This document shows, one piece after another, positions 29,309 through 39,728 of a DNA stretch of 64,000 nucleotides. The stretch is from Flavobacterium sediminis. Lineage in GTDB: Bacteria > Bacteroidota > Bacteroidia > Flavobacteriales > Flavobacteriaceae. The first letter of the stretch is position 1. The number at the start of each line of letters is the position of its first letter. Under the pieces are notes generated by a model. It worked only from the letters and a program-made list of their open reading frames with translations, was not told the DNA's origin and made no database searches. The position numbers were made by a program, and so were the translations under genes. Where the stretch lies: assembly GCF_003148385.1 (NCBI RefSeq), contig NZ_CP029463.1, positions 806,001 through 870,000 on the forward strand, read 5' to 3'.

Positions 29309-32215
29309 ATGAAAACACTGCAAAAAAAGTTATTACTTTTATTACTTATCTTACCCATAAGTATGTTTGCACAAAACACCTTAAAAGGAGTTGTTTTAGA
29401 TAGTGGTTCGCAACAACCGCTGCCGGGTGTAAACATTTTAGTAAAAGGCACGTCAAATGGTACTACAACTGATTTTGACGGAAACTTTACCCTAAACAAT
29501 CTTAAAAAGAATGACATTTTAATTTTGAAGTACATTGGCTTTAAAGAAGTAACTTATACTTACACAGGTCAAGACAATGTTACAATTACCATGACAGAAG
29601 ACCTTCAACAACTTCAGGATATAGTTGTTATAGGTTATGGTACTGTTAAGAAAGAAGACGCAACGGGTTCTGTAAGCACAGTTACTGAGAAAAACTTTGT
29701 TAAAGGACCGGTAGTTGCTGCGGATCAGATGATTCAAGGAAAAGTTGCCGGAGTACAGATCACCAATGGTGGTGGAGCACCCGGTGAAGGAGCGACAATC
29801 AGAATTCGTCAGGGGTCTTCTCTGAGTGGAAATAACGACCCTTTATTTGTAATTGATGGTGTTCCTGTTGCAGCAGACAACACAGGAGGACGAAATCCTT
29901 TGGCTTCTATTAACCAGAACGATATTGAAAGTGTTACCGTTTTAAAAGACGCATCTGCTACTGCTATCTATGGTTCCAGAGCCTCAAACGGGGTAATCAT
30001 TATTACCACCAAAAAAGGGAAAAGCGGGGAAATGAAAATTAATTACAGTGGAAATGTTTCTTACAGTAGTATAGCAAAAAAAGTAGATGTTTTAAGTGGT
30101 GACCAATTAAGAAGTTATGTTAATACTTATGGAAACACCAACCAACAGGCACTTTTAGGTACAGCCAATACGAATTGGCAAGAAGAAATCTATCGCGATG
30201 CAATTGGTACTGATCACAACATCTCTTTATCAGGAGGTAGTGACAATATCACGTACAGAGCTTCAGCCGGTTTTACTGATATGGATGGTATCTTAAAAGA
30301 AGACAATTTCACAAGAGCTACAACCAGTGCTTCAGTAGTAGGCAACTTTTTTAATGAACATTTAAAAATTGAAGCTAATAACAAGACTTCTTCCATGCGT
30401 AATAACTACAGTGAAAGGAGTGCAATCGGATCTTCATTAGCTTTCGATCCAACACAAAACATCTATAATTCTGATGGCTCTTATTTTGAATGGAACCAAC
30501 AATTGGCCAGCAGAAACCCAGTAGCTTTAATTAATCAATCCCATAATTACGGAACTGCTTTCAGAAGCTTAGGAAATATTCAAGCAGAATATAAATTACA
30601 TTTCTTCCCAGACTTAAAAGCTGTTGCTAACTTTGGCTATGACTATACAACAGGGAGAAGCTATGGAGGGTATGGATATGACAGCAATTATTATTATACA
30701 AATGCTTCTGCTGAATATGACTACACAAATGATAGTAAAAACAGATTAATGGATTTGTACTTAAACTATCATAAAGATATTGATGCCATTAAAGGTTCGG
30801 TAGAATTAACTGCCGGATATAACTATCAAAATTTTGATTATATCAACAATGGTGGCTATTCTGTAAATATTGCCGGAGTAGAATCTGTAACACCGGCTAC
30901 AAAAACCGGTTATAACCTACAGTCTTATTTTGCCAGAGGGATCTTCAACTTTTATGATAAATATGTATTAACAGCAACTATCCGCAGAGACGGAACTTCA
31001 AGATTTGCTCCTGAATACAGATGGAGTAATTTCCCTTCAGCAGCTTTAGCCTGGAAAATCGATAAAGAAAAGTTCTTAGAAAATGTTTCTTCTATCTCTT
31101 CACTGAAACTTCGTATAGGTTGGGGTATTACCGGACAGCAAGACATAGGAAAGCTGTACCCTTCATTACCTACCTACCTTAGCTCTGATAACCAAGCTCA
31201 GTATCAAATAGGGGACACTTTTTATACAACAGTAAGACCACAAGCCTACAATTCTAATTTAAAATGGGAACAAACCGAAACCAGAAATATAGGTCTTGAT
31301 TTCGGGCTAATAAAAAACAGAATTACGGGTAGCATAGACCTATATGAGAAAAGAACAAAAGACTTAATTGCATATGTTCCTAACCCTGCATTCTATGGTT
31401 TTTCTAACTATGATTATTATAATATTGGTAAAACAAAGAATCAAGGTATTGAAATGGCTTTAGAAGCTGTAGTTGTTAGTACAGATGATTGGAACTTTAC
31501 TGTAGGAGGTAACATGACGCTACAAAACTCTAAAGTAACCGGTTTAATTGACGGAGCTCCTGACTTTGGAATCTCAACCGGAGGTATTACAGGAGGTATT
31601 GACAATCAAGTACAAAGAATACAGGTTGACTATGCTCCAAATGCTTATTATGTATATGAGCAAGCTTATGATTCAAATGGTCAACCAATTGACGGCGTAT
31701 TTGTAGACCGAAACGGAGACGGACAAATAACTACTGATGACCGTTATTTCTATAAAAAACCACAAGCTGATGTATATTATGGTTTCTATACTAATTTAAG
31801 CTACAAAAACTGGGATTTAGCTATGTCTTGGAGAGGAAGTTGGGGTAATTATAACTATTACAATGTTGATTCAAACTTAGGATGGAGCAATCAAATTCTT
31901 ATTAGAGATACCGACTTAGGAAATGCTACGACAGAAGTACTGGATACTAATTTTAGCTACTCAGGATCAGAACGTTACTTATCAGATTATTACATAAGAG
32001 ATGCTTCATTCATAAGAATGGATAACCTGACTATTGCTTATAATTTCAAAAATTTCTTAGGCTCAAAGGCGAATGCAAGATTATCATTAGCAGGACAAAA
32101 TCTGATCTTAATCACAGATTATAAAGGAATTGACCCTGAGGTAAACGGAGGAATTGACAATACAATTTACCCAAGACCTAGAATGTACACATTCGGTTTA
32201 AATGTAAACTTTTAA
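29309..32215 (+). CDS. susC: SusC-like TonB-dependent outer-membrane transporter
   Basis: A 968-residue outer-membrane importer. The signal peptide ends LPISMFAQ; residues about 22-105 form the carboxypeptidase-regulatory-like domain (LKGVVLDSGSQQPLPGVNIL). The SusC signature IVVIGYGTVKKEDATGSVST leads into the plug with VIDGVPVAADNTGGRNPLAS and SATAIYGSRASNGVIIITTK. The rest is a 22-strand barrel ending RMYTFGLNVNF. It imports starch oligosaccharides with TonB energy and the SusD lid encoded 11 bases downstream. It is the first gene of the plus-strand operon. Confidence 0.93.
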   Translation: MKTLQKKLLLLLLILPISMFAQNTLKGVVLDSGSQQPLPGVNILVKGTSNGTTTDFDGNFTLNNLKKNDILILKYIGFKEVTYTYTGQDNVTITMTEDLQQLQDIVVIGYGTVKKEDATGSVSTVTEKNFVKGPVVAADQMIQGKVAGVQITNGGGAPGEGATIRIRQGSSLSGNNDPLFVIDGVPVAADNTGGRNPLASINQNDIESVTVLKDASATAIYGSRASNGVIIITTKKGKSGEMKINYSGNVSYSSIAKKVDVLSGDQLRSYVNTYGNTNQQALLGTANTNWQEEIYRDAIGTDHNISLSGGSDNITYRASAGFTDMDGILKEDNFTRATTSASVVGNFFNEHLKIEANNKTSSMRNNYSERSAIGSSLAFDPTQNIYNSDGSYFEWNQQLASRNPVALINQSHNYGTAFRSLGNIQAEYKLHFFPDLKAVANFGYDYTTGRSYGGYGYDSNYYYTNASAEYDYTNDSKNRLMDLYLNYHKDIDAIKGSVELTAGYNYQNFDYINNGGYSVNIAGVESVTPATKTGYNLQSYFARGIFNFYDKYVLTATIRRDGTSRFAPEYRWSNFPSAALAWKIDKEKFLENVSSISSLKLRIGWGITGQQDIGKLYPSLPTYLSSDNQAQYQIGDTFYTTVRPQAYNSNLKWEQTETRNIGLDFGLIKNRITGSIDLYEKRTKDLIAYVPNPAFYGFSNYDYYNIGKTKNQGIEMALEAVVVSTDDWNFTVGGNMTLQNSKVTGLIDGAPDFGISTGGITGGIDNQVQRIQVDYAPNAYYVYEQAYDSNGQPIDGVFVDRNGDGQITTDDRYFYKKPQADVYYGFYTNLSYKNWDLAMSWRGSWGNYNYYNVDSNLGWSNQILIRDTDLGNATTEVLDTNFSYSGSERYLSDYYIRDASFIRMDNLTIAYNFKNFLGSKANARLSLAGQNLILITDYKGIDPEVNGGIDNTIYPRPRMYTFGLNVNF

Positions 32216-32226
32216 AAAAAATCACT

Positions 32227-33828
32227 ATGAAGAATTTAAAATTAAAACTATTAAGCTTATCTTCTTTGTTATTCTTATTCCTTACTGTTTCTTGTACTGA
32301 TGAATTAGACACAAAACCTGAAGGAACTGAACAAACAGCAGATGAATTATTTGCAGATCCTAGCTCATATAAAAGCTTTTTAGCTAAACTTTATGCCGGT
32401 CTTGCAACGACTGGTCAGCAAGGGCCTGCAGGACAGGGAGATGTTGCTGGTATTGATGAAGGATTTAGCTCATATGTCAGAAACCTTTGGAATTTTCAAG
32501 AATTGACAACAGACGAAGCAATCATAGCATGGAACGATGCTACTATAAAAGACTTCCATTGGCACACTTGGACCGTTTCTGATGGTTTTGTAAAAGCAAC
32601 TTTTTACAGATTATCCTACCAAATTACAAACTGTAATGAATTTTTAAGACAGACTACAGATGAAAAATTAGATGGTAGAGGTGTAACAGGTAGCTTAAGA
32701 GATGACATCAAAACTTTCAGAGCAGAAGCTCGTTTTTTAAGAGCTTTGAGCTACTGGCACATCATCGACCTATTCGGAGGTGCTTCTTTAACTACTGAAG
32801 ATTCTCCTACTCAATATTATTTACCGGACTATGCTAACAGACAACAACTATTTGATTTTGTTGAAAGTGAATTAACCGGAATGGAAGCGGATTTGAAAGA
32901 ACCTAACAGCAATGAACAATTCAGAGTTGATAAAGCGGCTGCTTGGATGTTAAAAGCGAAACTGTTCTTAAATGCTCAGGTTTATGTAGGAACAGACAGA
33001 ACTCAAGACGCTTATACTTATGTAAATAAAGTAATCAATGAAACCAGTTATTCTATACACAGTAATTATTCTCAACTATTTTTAGCTGATAATGATACTA
33101 ACGGTGCTCAAAATGAGTTCATCTTTGCTGTAGCATTTGATGGTTTACATACTAAAACATACGGAGGTACAACTTACCTGACACATGCTCCGGTTGGAGG
33201 TAGTATGGATGCTTCTGAATTCGGTATTAACGGTGGTTGGGCAGGATTGCGAACTACTTCTGCATTTGTTGAAAAATTTGACGGAATGGATAATGATACC
33301 AGAAAACAATTCTACACTTCAGGTCAAACATTAGAGATTAACGATGTGGGAAGTTTTACCGATGGCTATGCAATTGCCAAATGGAAAAATGTAGACAGTA
33401 TGGGCAATCAAGGGTCAGATGCTTCGGGAGATTTTGTTGACACAGACTACCCTATGTTCAGATTGGCTGATGCTTACCTAATGTATGCAGAATGTTTCTT
33501 AAGAGGAGGTGGCGGTGATGCTACAACAGCTGTGGGCTATATCAATGAGCTAAGAGAACGAGCTTACGGAAACACTTCCGGAGATATTACAGCTTCTGAC
33601 TTGGACTTAGATTTTATCTTAGACGAACGTGCAAGAGAATTACATTGGGAAGGCCACAGAAGATCTGATTTGATCCGTTTCGGAAAATTTAGCGGTAGTT
33701 CTTATTTATGGCCTTGGAAAGGAAATGTGGCCAATGGCGCACCAATCCCTTCTTACAGAAAATTATTCCCAATACCACAAGATGCAATTATTGTAAATCC
33801 GAATTTAATTCAAAACCCTGGTTATTAA
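32227..33828 (+). CDS. susD: SusD-like glycan-binding lipoprotein
   Basis: A 533-residue RagB/SusD-family surface lipoprotein. Lipobox FLTVSC places the lipid on Cys near residue 22. The TPR-rich fold is indicated by FRAEARFLRALSYWHIIDLF, DKAAAWMLKAKLFLNAQVYV, the C-terminal FRLADAYLMYAECFLRG and DERARELHWEGHRRSDLIRF, all family signatures. It forms the lid over the SusC barrel and captures maltodextrins. The gene follows susC by 11 bases and precedes the SusE-like gene by 17. Confidence 0.93.
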   Translation: MKNLKLKLLSLSSLLFLFLTVSCTDELDTKPEGTEQTADELFADPSSYKSFLAKLYAGLATTGQQGPAGQGDVAGIDEGFSSYVRNLWNFQELTTDEAIIAWNDATIKDFHWHTWTVSDGFVKATFYRLSYQITNCNEFLRQTTDEKLDGRGVTGSLRDDIKTFRAEARFLRALSYWHIIDLFGGASLTTEDSPTQYYLPDYANRQQLFDFVESELTGMEADLKEPNSNEQFRVDKAAAWMLKAKLFLNAQVYVGTDRTQDAYTYVNKVINETSYSIHSNYSQLFLADNDTNGAQNEFIFAVAFDGLHTKTYGGTTYLTHAPVGGSMDASEFGINGGWAGLRTTSAFVEKFDGMDNDTRKQFYTSGQTLEINDVGSFTDGYAIAKWKNVDSMGNQGSDASGDFVDTDYPMFRLADAYLMYAECFLRGGGGDATTAVGYINELRERAYGNTSGDITASDLDLDFILDERARELHWEGHRRSDLIRFGKFSGSSYLWPWKGNVANGAPIPSYRKLFPIPQDAIIVNPNLIQNPGY

Positions 33829-33845
33829 TTTAATATTAAAGATAT

Positions 33846-34955
33846 ATGAAAAATATAGTTAAATCATTATTTGTTTTATTAAGTGTCTTTGCTATCTCAT
33901 GTAGTACTGACGATGTACAAGACAGACCTGTTATACAAGGTGTTGACGCACCTGTTTTAACTGCTCCTGAAGACGGAAATACTTACACATTACTTCCTGA
34001 AAATATGGATGCCTTAGCAGAACGTTTCGTTTGGACAGCGGCTAATTATAATGGTAATGTAGCTATAAACTACTCCGTTGAAATGGATCTTACCGGTGGG
34101 GATTTCTCAAATGCTCAAGTATTGGGAGGAACTTCAAGTGATCTTCAGGCTCCGGTTACAGTAGAAACGTTAAACAATGCTTGCACAGCTCTAGGTGCAA
34201 ATCCTTATGAAGCTAGTAGTTTTGATGTAAGAGTAGTTTCTTCGGTAGGAAGTAACAGTACTGCTTATTCGCCAATGGTTTCTAATATTGTAACTATAGT
34301 TATTACTCCTTACACAACCGAAAGTCCTAAACTTTATGTAATCGGTAATTTCCTAAGTGGCAGCGGATATGGTGCTGATTGGACGCCGGATGCCAGTTTA
34401 CCTGCTTTAGCTTCTTCTGGTTATGGCTTAACTGATTTTGAAGGGTATGTATATATGAATGTAACAAGTCCTGAATTCAAATTATTACCAACTAACAGTA
34501 GTTTTGATGGCGATTACGGTGATGACGGAACCTTTACAGGTGCTTTACTTCAAGATGGTGAAGTTAACGTTCAACTATCTGCGGGAAGTTATTATAAAAT
34601 AAATGCGAACACTACAACAATGACATACACAACTACAGCGACTCAATGGGCTGTAACCGGTTCTGCTACTACTTTAGGCTGGCCTGCCGGTCCTGATGGT
34701 ACTGATGGTCAGGATGTAGATTTAACTTATAATACAGCAACAAAAAAATGGGAAGTTATCACAACTCTTACAGGAGGTCAAGAATTAAAATTCAGAGCAA
34801 ATAATGCTTGGACATTGAATTATGGTGATGATGGTGCTGACGGATCATTAAATGAAGGAGGAGCAAATATCACTATTGCGACAACGGGATCTTATTTAAT
34901 TGAATTAGATTTAAGCAATCCGAGAGAGTATACTTATACTTTAACCGCACAATAA
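33846..34955 (+). CDS. SusE/SusF-like starch-binding outer-membrane lipoprotein
   Basis: A 369-residue lipoprotein with lipobox FAISC near residue 19. An N-terminal SusE-type domain (APVLTAPEDGNTYTLLPENM, FVWTAANYNGNVAINYSVEM) is followed by two beta-sandwich starch-binding-like modules: one beginning PKLYVIGNFLSGSGYGADWT and a second beginning QWAVTGSATTLGWPAGPDGT, each ending in a short Asp/Gly-rich stretch. It probably holds starch at the cell surface. A strong terminator follows 8 bases after the stop, before the amylase gene. Confidence 0.85.
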   Translation: MKNIVKSLFVLLSVFAISCSTDDVQDRPVIQGVDAPVLTAPEDGNTYTLLPENMDALAERFVWTAANYNGNVAINYSVEMDLTGGDFSNAQVLGGTSSDLQAPVTVETLNNACTALGANPYEASSFDVRVVSSVGSNSTAYSPMVSNIVTIVITPYTTESPKLYVIGNFLSGSGYGADWTPDASLPALASSGYGLTDFEGYVYMNVTSPEFKLLPTNSSFDGDYGDDGTFTGALLQDGEVNVQLSAGSYYKINANTTTMTYTTTATQWAVTGSATTLGWPAGPDGTDGQDVDLTYNTATKKWEVITTLTGGQELKFRANNAWTLNYGDDGADGSLNEGGANITIATTGSYLIELDLSNPREYTYTLTAQ

Positions 34956-34963
34956 AAATTTTC

Positions 34964-34991
34964 AAGGGCTAACCAAAAGTTAGCCCTTTTT
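34964..34991 (+). terminator. Terminator between the SusE-like and amylase genes
   Basis: AAGGGCTAAC and GTTAGCCCTT form a perfect 10-bp stem with a 5-base loop and a T run. No promoter is evident before the amylase gene, so it may act as a partial terminator that lowers amylase expression. Confidence 0.8.
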
Positions 34992-35003
34992 AAACTATAA
35001 GAA

Positions 35004-37849
35004 ATGAAAAAAATCTTTACCTATTTTTTCTTTTGTATCACAGCCATTTCATTTGCGCAACTCTCATGGCAGGGAGGGACTAATCCTGACCAGAATCAAT
35101 CTGCAACCCTACTATTTGATAAAACCGGAACCGGTTTAGCTTCATATTCAGGAACTATATATGCCCATACCGGAGTAACTTTAAACGGAAGTGCTTGGCA
35201 AAATGTAATCGGGAACTGGGAGATAATACTGCGCAACCCTCGCTAACTTTAGTCTCAGGAAACATCTATAAATTGGACTTAACGTCTACCATTGAGAATT
35301 TTTATTCTGTAAGTTCAGGAACCATATCTAAAATCAATATTGTTCTGAGAAGTGCAGACGGAACACAGCAAACAGCGGATTTAGAAATAAATGTAGGCTC
35401 TTTTCAATCTACATTAATCTCTCCTTCAGAAAACAGTACAACCATTTTAAACTCTGGTGATAATCTAAGCATCAGTGCTTCGAACACTAACGGAAATGCT
35501 GATTACACGCTATTGGCTAACGGAGTTAGTCTTAATACTTTTACCGGAAGTACTTATAATTATACTGACACTAATATCACAACCAATAAAAACTATGAGT
35601 TACAAATTACTCAAGGTGGTATTACACAATCAAAATACTTCTCTGTTGTTATCAATCCCGGAGTGCTCTCTGAGAACCTTCCTGCAAATACTGTGATCGG
35701 TATCAATTATGACAACAGTGATACTACTAAAGCAACTTTAGTACTGAATGCTCCCGGAAAAGAATTTATTTATGTAGCCGGAAGTTTTAACAATTGGCAA
35801 CCTTCTTCGGCTTATGCCATGAAAAAAGACCCATCTTCGGATAAATTCTGGATCGAATTAGTCGGTTTAACTCCCGGACAAGTATACACTTACCAATATT
35901 GGGTATTCGACACAACTCCTACAACTAATTCACAAATATTAGTCAAAACGGCTGATCCTTGCTCTACTTTAGTTTTATCGCCTTATGATGATCCTTACAT
36001 TCCATCCGGTTCATTTCCTGATCTGGCAACAACTTATGCTTATCCTGCCGGACAAGAAAGGGAAGTTACAGTTCTTCAAACCGGACAAACACCTTATAAC
36101 TGGCAAGTAACAAACTTCACAAAACCTTCTAAAGACAACTTAGTGGTTTATGAAGTTTTGGTACGTGATTTTGATGCAGACAGAAACTATCAGGATCTGA
36201 TTGACAAGGTAAACTATTTCAAAAATTTAGGAGTCAATGCTATTGAATTAATGCCTGTTATGGAATTTGAAGGCAATGAAAGTTGGGGATATAATACTTC
36301 CTTTCACATGGCTTTAGACAAATATTATGGCACATCTGATAAACTAAAAGAATTTGTTGATCTCTGCCATCAAAACGGAATTGCCGTTATTCTAGATATC
36401 GCTTTTAACCATGCTTTCGGTAGAAATCCTATGGTTCGCATGTGGATGAACGATCCTGACGGTGACGGTTGGGGTGGTCCGAATACCGACAATCCTTATT
36501 TTAATACCATTGCCAAACATTCCTATAGTGTAGGAGAAGATTTCAATCATACTTCTGCAGACACTAAAGAATATGTAAAAAGAACGGTTCAGTATTGGAT
36601 TGAAGAATTTAAAATTGACGGTTTTCGTTGGGACTTAACGAAAGGTTTTACACAAGCTTGTACAGCCAGTGATGAAACTTGTACCAATGCTTACCAACAA
36701 GATCGTGTAGATATCCTTAAAGATTATGCTGACTTTTCATGGAGTATTGATCCGGATCATTATGTGATCTTTGAACATTTAGGAACGGATGCTGAAGAAC
36801 AACAATGGGCTAACTACCGTTTAAATGAAGGAAAAGGCATTATGATGTGGGGTGAAATGTTCTACAACTACAGTCAACTGGCTAAGGGATACGCTACTAA
36901 TGCTGATATTACCCGAATGGGACATGTAAGCCGTGGATTCTCCGGTAAACGTTTGATGGGATATCCGGAAAGTCACGATAAAGATCGTTTAATGTATGAA
37001 GCGGTTACTTATGGAAATGGTGCAGGATCTTACCCTGTTCAAGGCAACCTGACAAATGCTTTAAACAGAATGGCTTCCTTGGGAGCGGTCAGTTTATTAA
37101 TCCCGGGGCCTAAAATGATCTGGCACTTTCAGGAGTTAGGAATGGACGATTCTATTTACACTTGCACAAACGGAACTGTAAACAGTGAGACCGATACTAC
37201 AACCGGAGATTGTAAACTATCTACTAAACCACAACCACAATGGGTGGAAGATTGGTTAAATGATGCGATAAGAGGCGCTATCTATACAAAATACTCTAAA
37301 TTAATTCAATTAAAAACCACTGAGCCTGTTTTTAACGGCGATTACGCCATCAGTCCGGATGCTAATGCTATTAAACCTCGTATTTACATCTATGATAATA
37401 GCTTACCGGCTAGCAGTTTGAAAAATGTAGTGGTTTTAGCAAACTTTTCAGTTGCTGACCAAAATGTCACTCCAGACTTCCCTTATACCGGAACCTGGTA
37501 TGACTTAATGGATAATACCCCAATAACGGTTAGTAGTACATCTGCTCAAATTTTAATTCCATCCGGACAGTTTAAAATATATGGAAATCAACCGGCGACT
37601 TTAACTGCTGAAACTTTTGATCTAGAAAATGAGTTCGCTCTTTACCCAAATCCGGCAAAAGAGAGTTTTTCAGTTTCTTCATCAGCCGATTCAATTGAAA
37701 TCTTTTCAATTACCGGACAAAGCATTCTGAAACAGTCTAATATAGAGGCAAACCAAGTAATTGCTGTCGCTAATTTAAAATCCGGTGTTTATCTGATTAA
37801 GATCACCAAAGAAAATAAATCCATTACTAAAAAACTGATTAAAAACTAA
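35004..37849 (+). CDS. T9SS-secreted GH13 alpha-amylase, SusG-like (apparent one-base frameshift)
   Basis: Two overlapping frames make one 948-residue protein if one G is added to the GGG at 35218-35220 (after residue 72, NVIGNW). Order: signal peptide ending AISFAQ; N-terminal beta domains; a CBM48-like module near 243-300 (FIYVAGSFNNWQPSSAYAMK); the GH13 barrel with DIAFNHAF near 464, GFRWDLTKG near 543, VIFEHLG near 589 and ESHDKDR near 657; a C-terminal type A T9SS sorting domain (LYPNPAKESFSV, KSGVYLIKITKE). It replaces the SusG lipoprotein of Bacteroides as the surface or secreted amylase. The break is probably a sequencing error; if real, the gene is dead. Confidence 0.85.
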
Positions 37850-37872
37850 ATTTGGGTTAGTTTTATAAGTTT

Positions 37873-37899
37873 GAGGCACCTTCGGGTGCTTCTTTTTTT
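37873..37899 (+). terminator. Terminator after the sus operon
   Basis: GAGGCACC-TTCG-GGTGCTTC stem (8 pairs, one G-U) with a stable UUCG tetraloop and a run of seven T, 23 bases after the amylase stop. Confidence 0.88.
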
Positions 37900-37934
37900 A
37901 TACGAAATAGACAACAATTTCGTTTCTTTACAGT

Positions 37935-39599
37935 ATGAAAAAAATTTTTCTGTATTTCACCTTTTTATTACTGCAAAATACTTTTGCCCAAAATTTTCAT
38001 TTAAAGATCAAAGGACAAAATAATACAGAAACAAAAACTATTGACAGTATAGGTTATGTTAATACCTTTGAAAAAGTCAGTGAAATTGTTGAGCACAAAA
38101 AATCCTTTGAAAACAAACTAACGCTTCTAGGCTATTATCAAAAAGAGCTTCTCGAACAACAAAAAGTAAATGACAGTTCTTTTCTTTTGGTTTACCAACT
38201 TGGTAAAGCAATTACCGAGATCAATATTAATTTCAATACACTTTCGGATAACGAAAAGGAACTTATTCACGAAACAAGCGATACTATAACAATTCCCACT
38301 TCCGAAATTGAAAATTGGATGAATGGCAAACTGGCACTCTTAGAAAAAAACGGATACGCTTTAGCCAAACTGCAATTGCAAAACGTTCTTTCCCGAAAAA
38401 ATACTTTACAAGCTACTTTATTTTTCAGTGCCGGAAGCAAAAGGACTTTTAATGAATTAGTCATTATAGGCTATGATAAGTTTCCTGAAAACATTAAACG
38501 CAATTGGAATAAAAAGCTAAAAAAAAGAGATTTCAACCAAGAACTGGTTGAAGAAATTTATAATGATTTTTCTGAATTCCCTTTTGTAAACCAAATTAAA
38601 TATCCGGAAATCTTATTGACTCAGGACAGTACCAAAGTGTATGCTTATGTTGAAAAGAGCCGACCAAATAAGTTTGACGGTTTTATAGGCTTTGCTAATG
38701 ATGCTGAAAAAAGTAAAATCGTTTTTAACGGATATCTCGATCTTGCCTTGCAAAATATTTTCAATTCGGGTGAAAAGTTTAACATCTATTGGCGAAATGA
38801 CGGGAATCAACAGACTTCTTTTAATTTAGGCACAGAACTTCCTTACGCCTTTAAAACAGCTTTCGGACTAAAAGGAAATTTAAAGATCTTTAAACAAGAC
38901 AGCACCTTTCAAAATACCAATCTGGATTTAAATGTAGGTTATTATTTTTCCTATAACAAAAAAGCTTTTTTGGGGTATCAGAGTACGAATTCCGTTGACA
39001 TTCAAAATAGTAATTCCGCATCTTTGCAAGATTTCAACAGTAAATTTTATACCTTAAGTTTTGAATATATCAAACAAGATAAAAATTCTGTTTTATTTCC
39101 CGAAAAAACCAATTTCTTTCTGAAAACCGGAATCGGTAACAGAACCTTAACTGCTGAGACAACTCATCAGATATTGGGACAAATGGAAATCAGTCATAAT
39201 CTCTACATCAATGAAAAAAACAGCATCAATGTAAAGAACCAAACGTTTTATTTAGATAGTAACAACTATGTTGTCAACGAATTATTCCGGTTCGGAGGAA
39301 TTAATTCCATCCGAGGTTTTAGGGAAAACACATTACAAGCCAGCTTGTTTTCCGGAATCTTCACAGAATACCGATATATTTTAGCTTCCAATTTATTCGT
39401 TAATTCTATTATAGATTATGGATATATGCAGGATAAAACAGCTGATATTCGGGAAAATTTATTAGGCTTGGGCTTTGGTTTCGGACTGGCTAGCCCGAAT
39501 GGCTTATTCAGTTTAGTCTATGCAAACGGTTCTACAAAAGAACAGACTATAAAACTCTCTAACTCTATTGTTCATATTAGTTTTAAAACTAATTTTTAG
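37935..39599 (+). CDS. Short Omp85-superfamily outer-membrane protein
   Basis: A 554-residue protein with signal peptide ending NTFAQ. Residues about 25-230 look like POTRA material, clearest at RTFNELVIIGYDKFPENIKR to YPEILLTQDSTKVYAYVEK. The rest is a beta barrel with alternating strands ending in Phe (SIVHISFKTNF). FGGINSIRGFRENTL at about 455-465 is the conserved loop-6 (V/I)RG(F/Y) motif of Omp85 proteins. It is shorter than BamA (about 800) and near TpsB/TamA in size. It stands alone in front of rlmB. Outer-membrane insertion or secretion is the family role; its client is unknown. Confidence 0.72.
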   Translation: MKKIFLYFTFLLLQNTFAQNFHLKIKGQNNTETKTIDSIGYVNTFEKVSEIVEHKKSFENKLTLLGYYQKELLEQQKVNDSSFLLVYQLGKAITEININFNTLSDNEKELIHETSDTITIPTSEIENWMNGKLALLEKNGYALAKLQLQNVLSRKNTLQATLFFSAGSKRTFNELVIIGYDKFPENIKRNWNKKLKKRDFNQELVEEIYNDFSEFPFVNQIKYPEILLTQDSTKVYAYVEKSRPNKFDGFIGFANDAEKSKIVFNGYLDLALQNIFNSGEKFNIYWRNDGNQQTSFNLGTELPYAFKTAFGLKGNLKIFKQDSTFQNTNLDLNVGYYFSYNKKAFLGYQSTNSVDIQNSNSASLQDFNSKFYTLSFEYIKQDKNSVLFPEKTNFFLKTGIGNRTLTAETTHQILGQMEISHNLYINEKNSINVKNQTFYLDSNNYVVNELFRFGGINSIRGFRENTLQASLFSGIFTEYRYILASNLFVNSIIDYGYMQDKTADIRENLLGLGFGFGLASPNGLFSLVYANGSTKEQTIKLSNSIVHISFKTNF

Positions 39600-39715
39600 C
39601 CTAAAAAAACACCAAAAGTTTTATTTCATTTTATTCTTTTTCCTTCGCCAATCCCATTCCTCGATTAATCCTCCACTTACAGATATTTAAAATAGAAAGA
39701 AATACTAAAAATAAC

Positions 39716-39723
39716 TACCTTTG
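39716..39723 (+). promoter_or_regulatory. -7 box directly before rlmB (possible leaderless start)
   Basis: TACCTTTG ends 5 bases before the rlmB ATG, so transcription would begin at or next to the start codon. Confidence 0.45.
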
Positions 39724-39728
39724 TCCCC

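Noticed and set aside
35210..35225. Programmed -1 frameshift in the amylase
   Set aside because: No slippery heptamer is visible at the site and no stimulatory structure was recognised; the other broken genes have the same one-base pattern.
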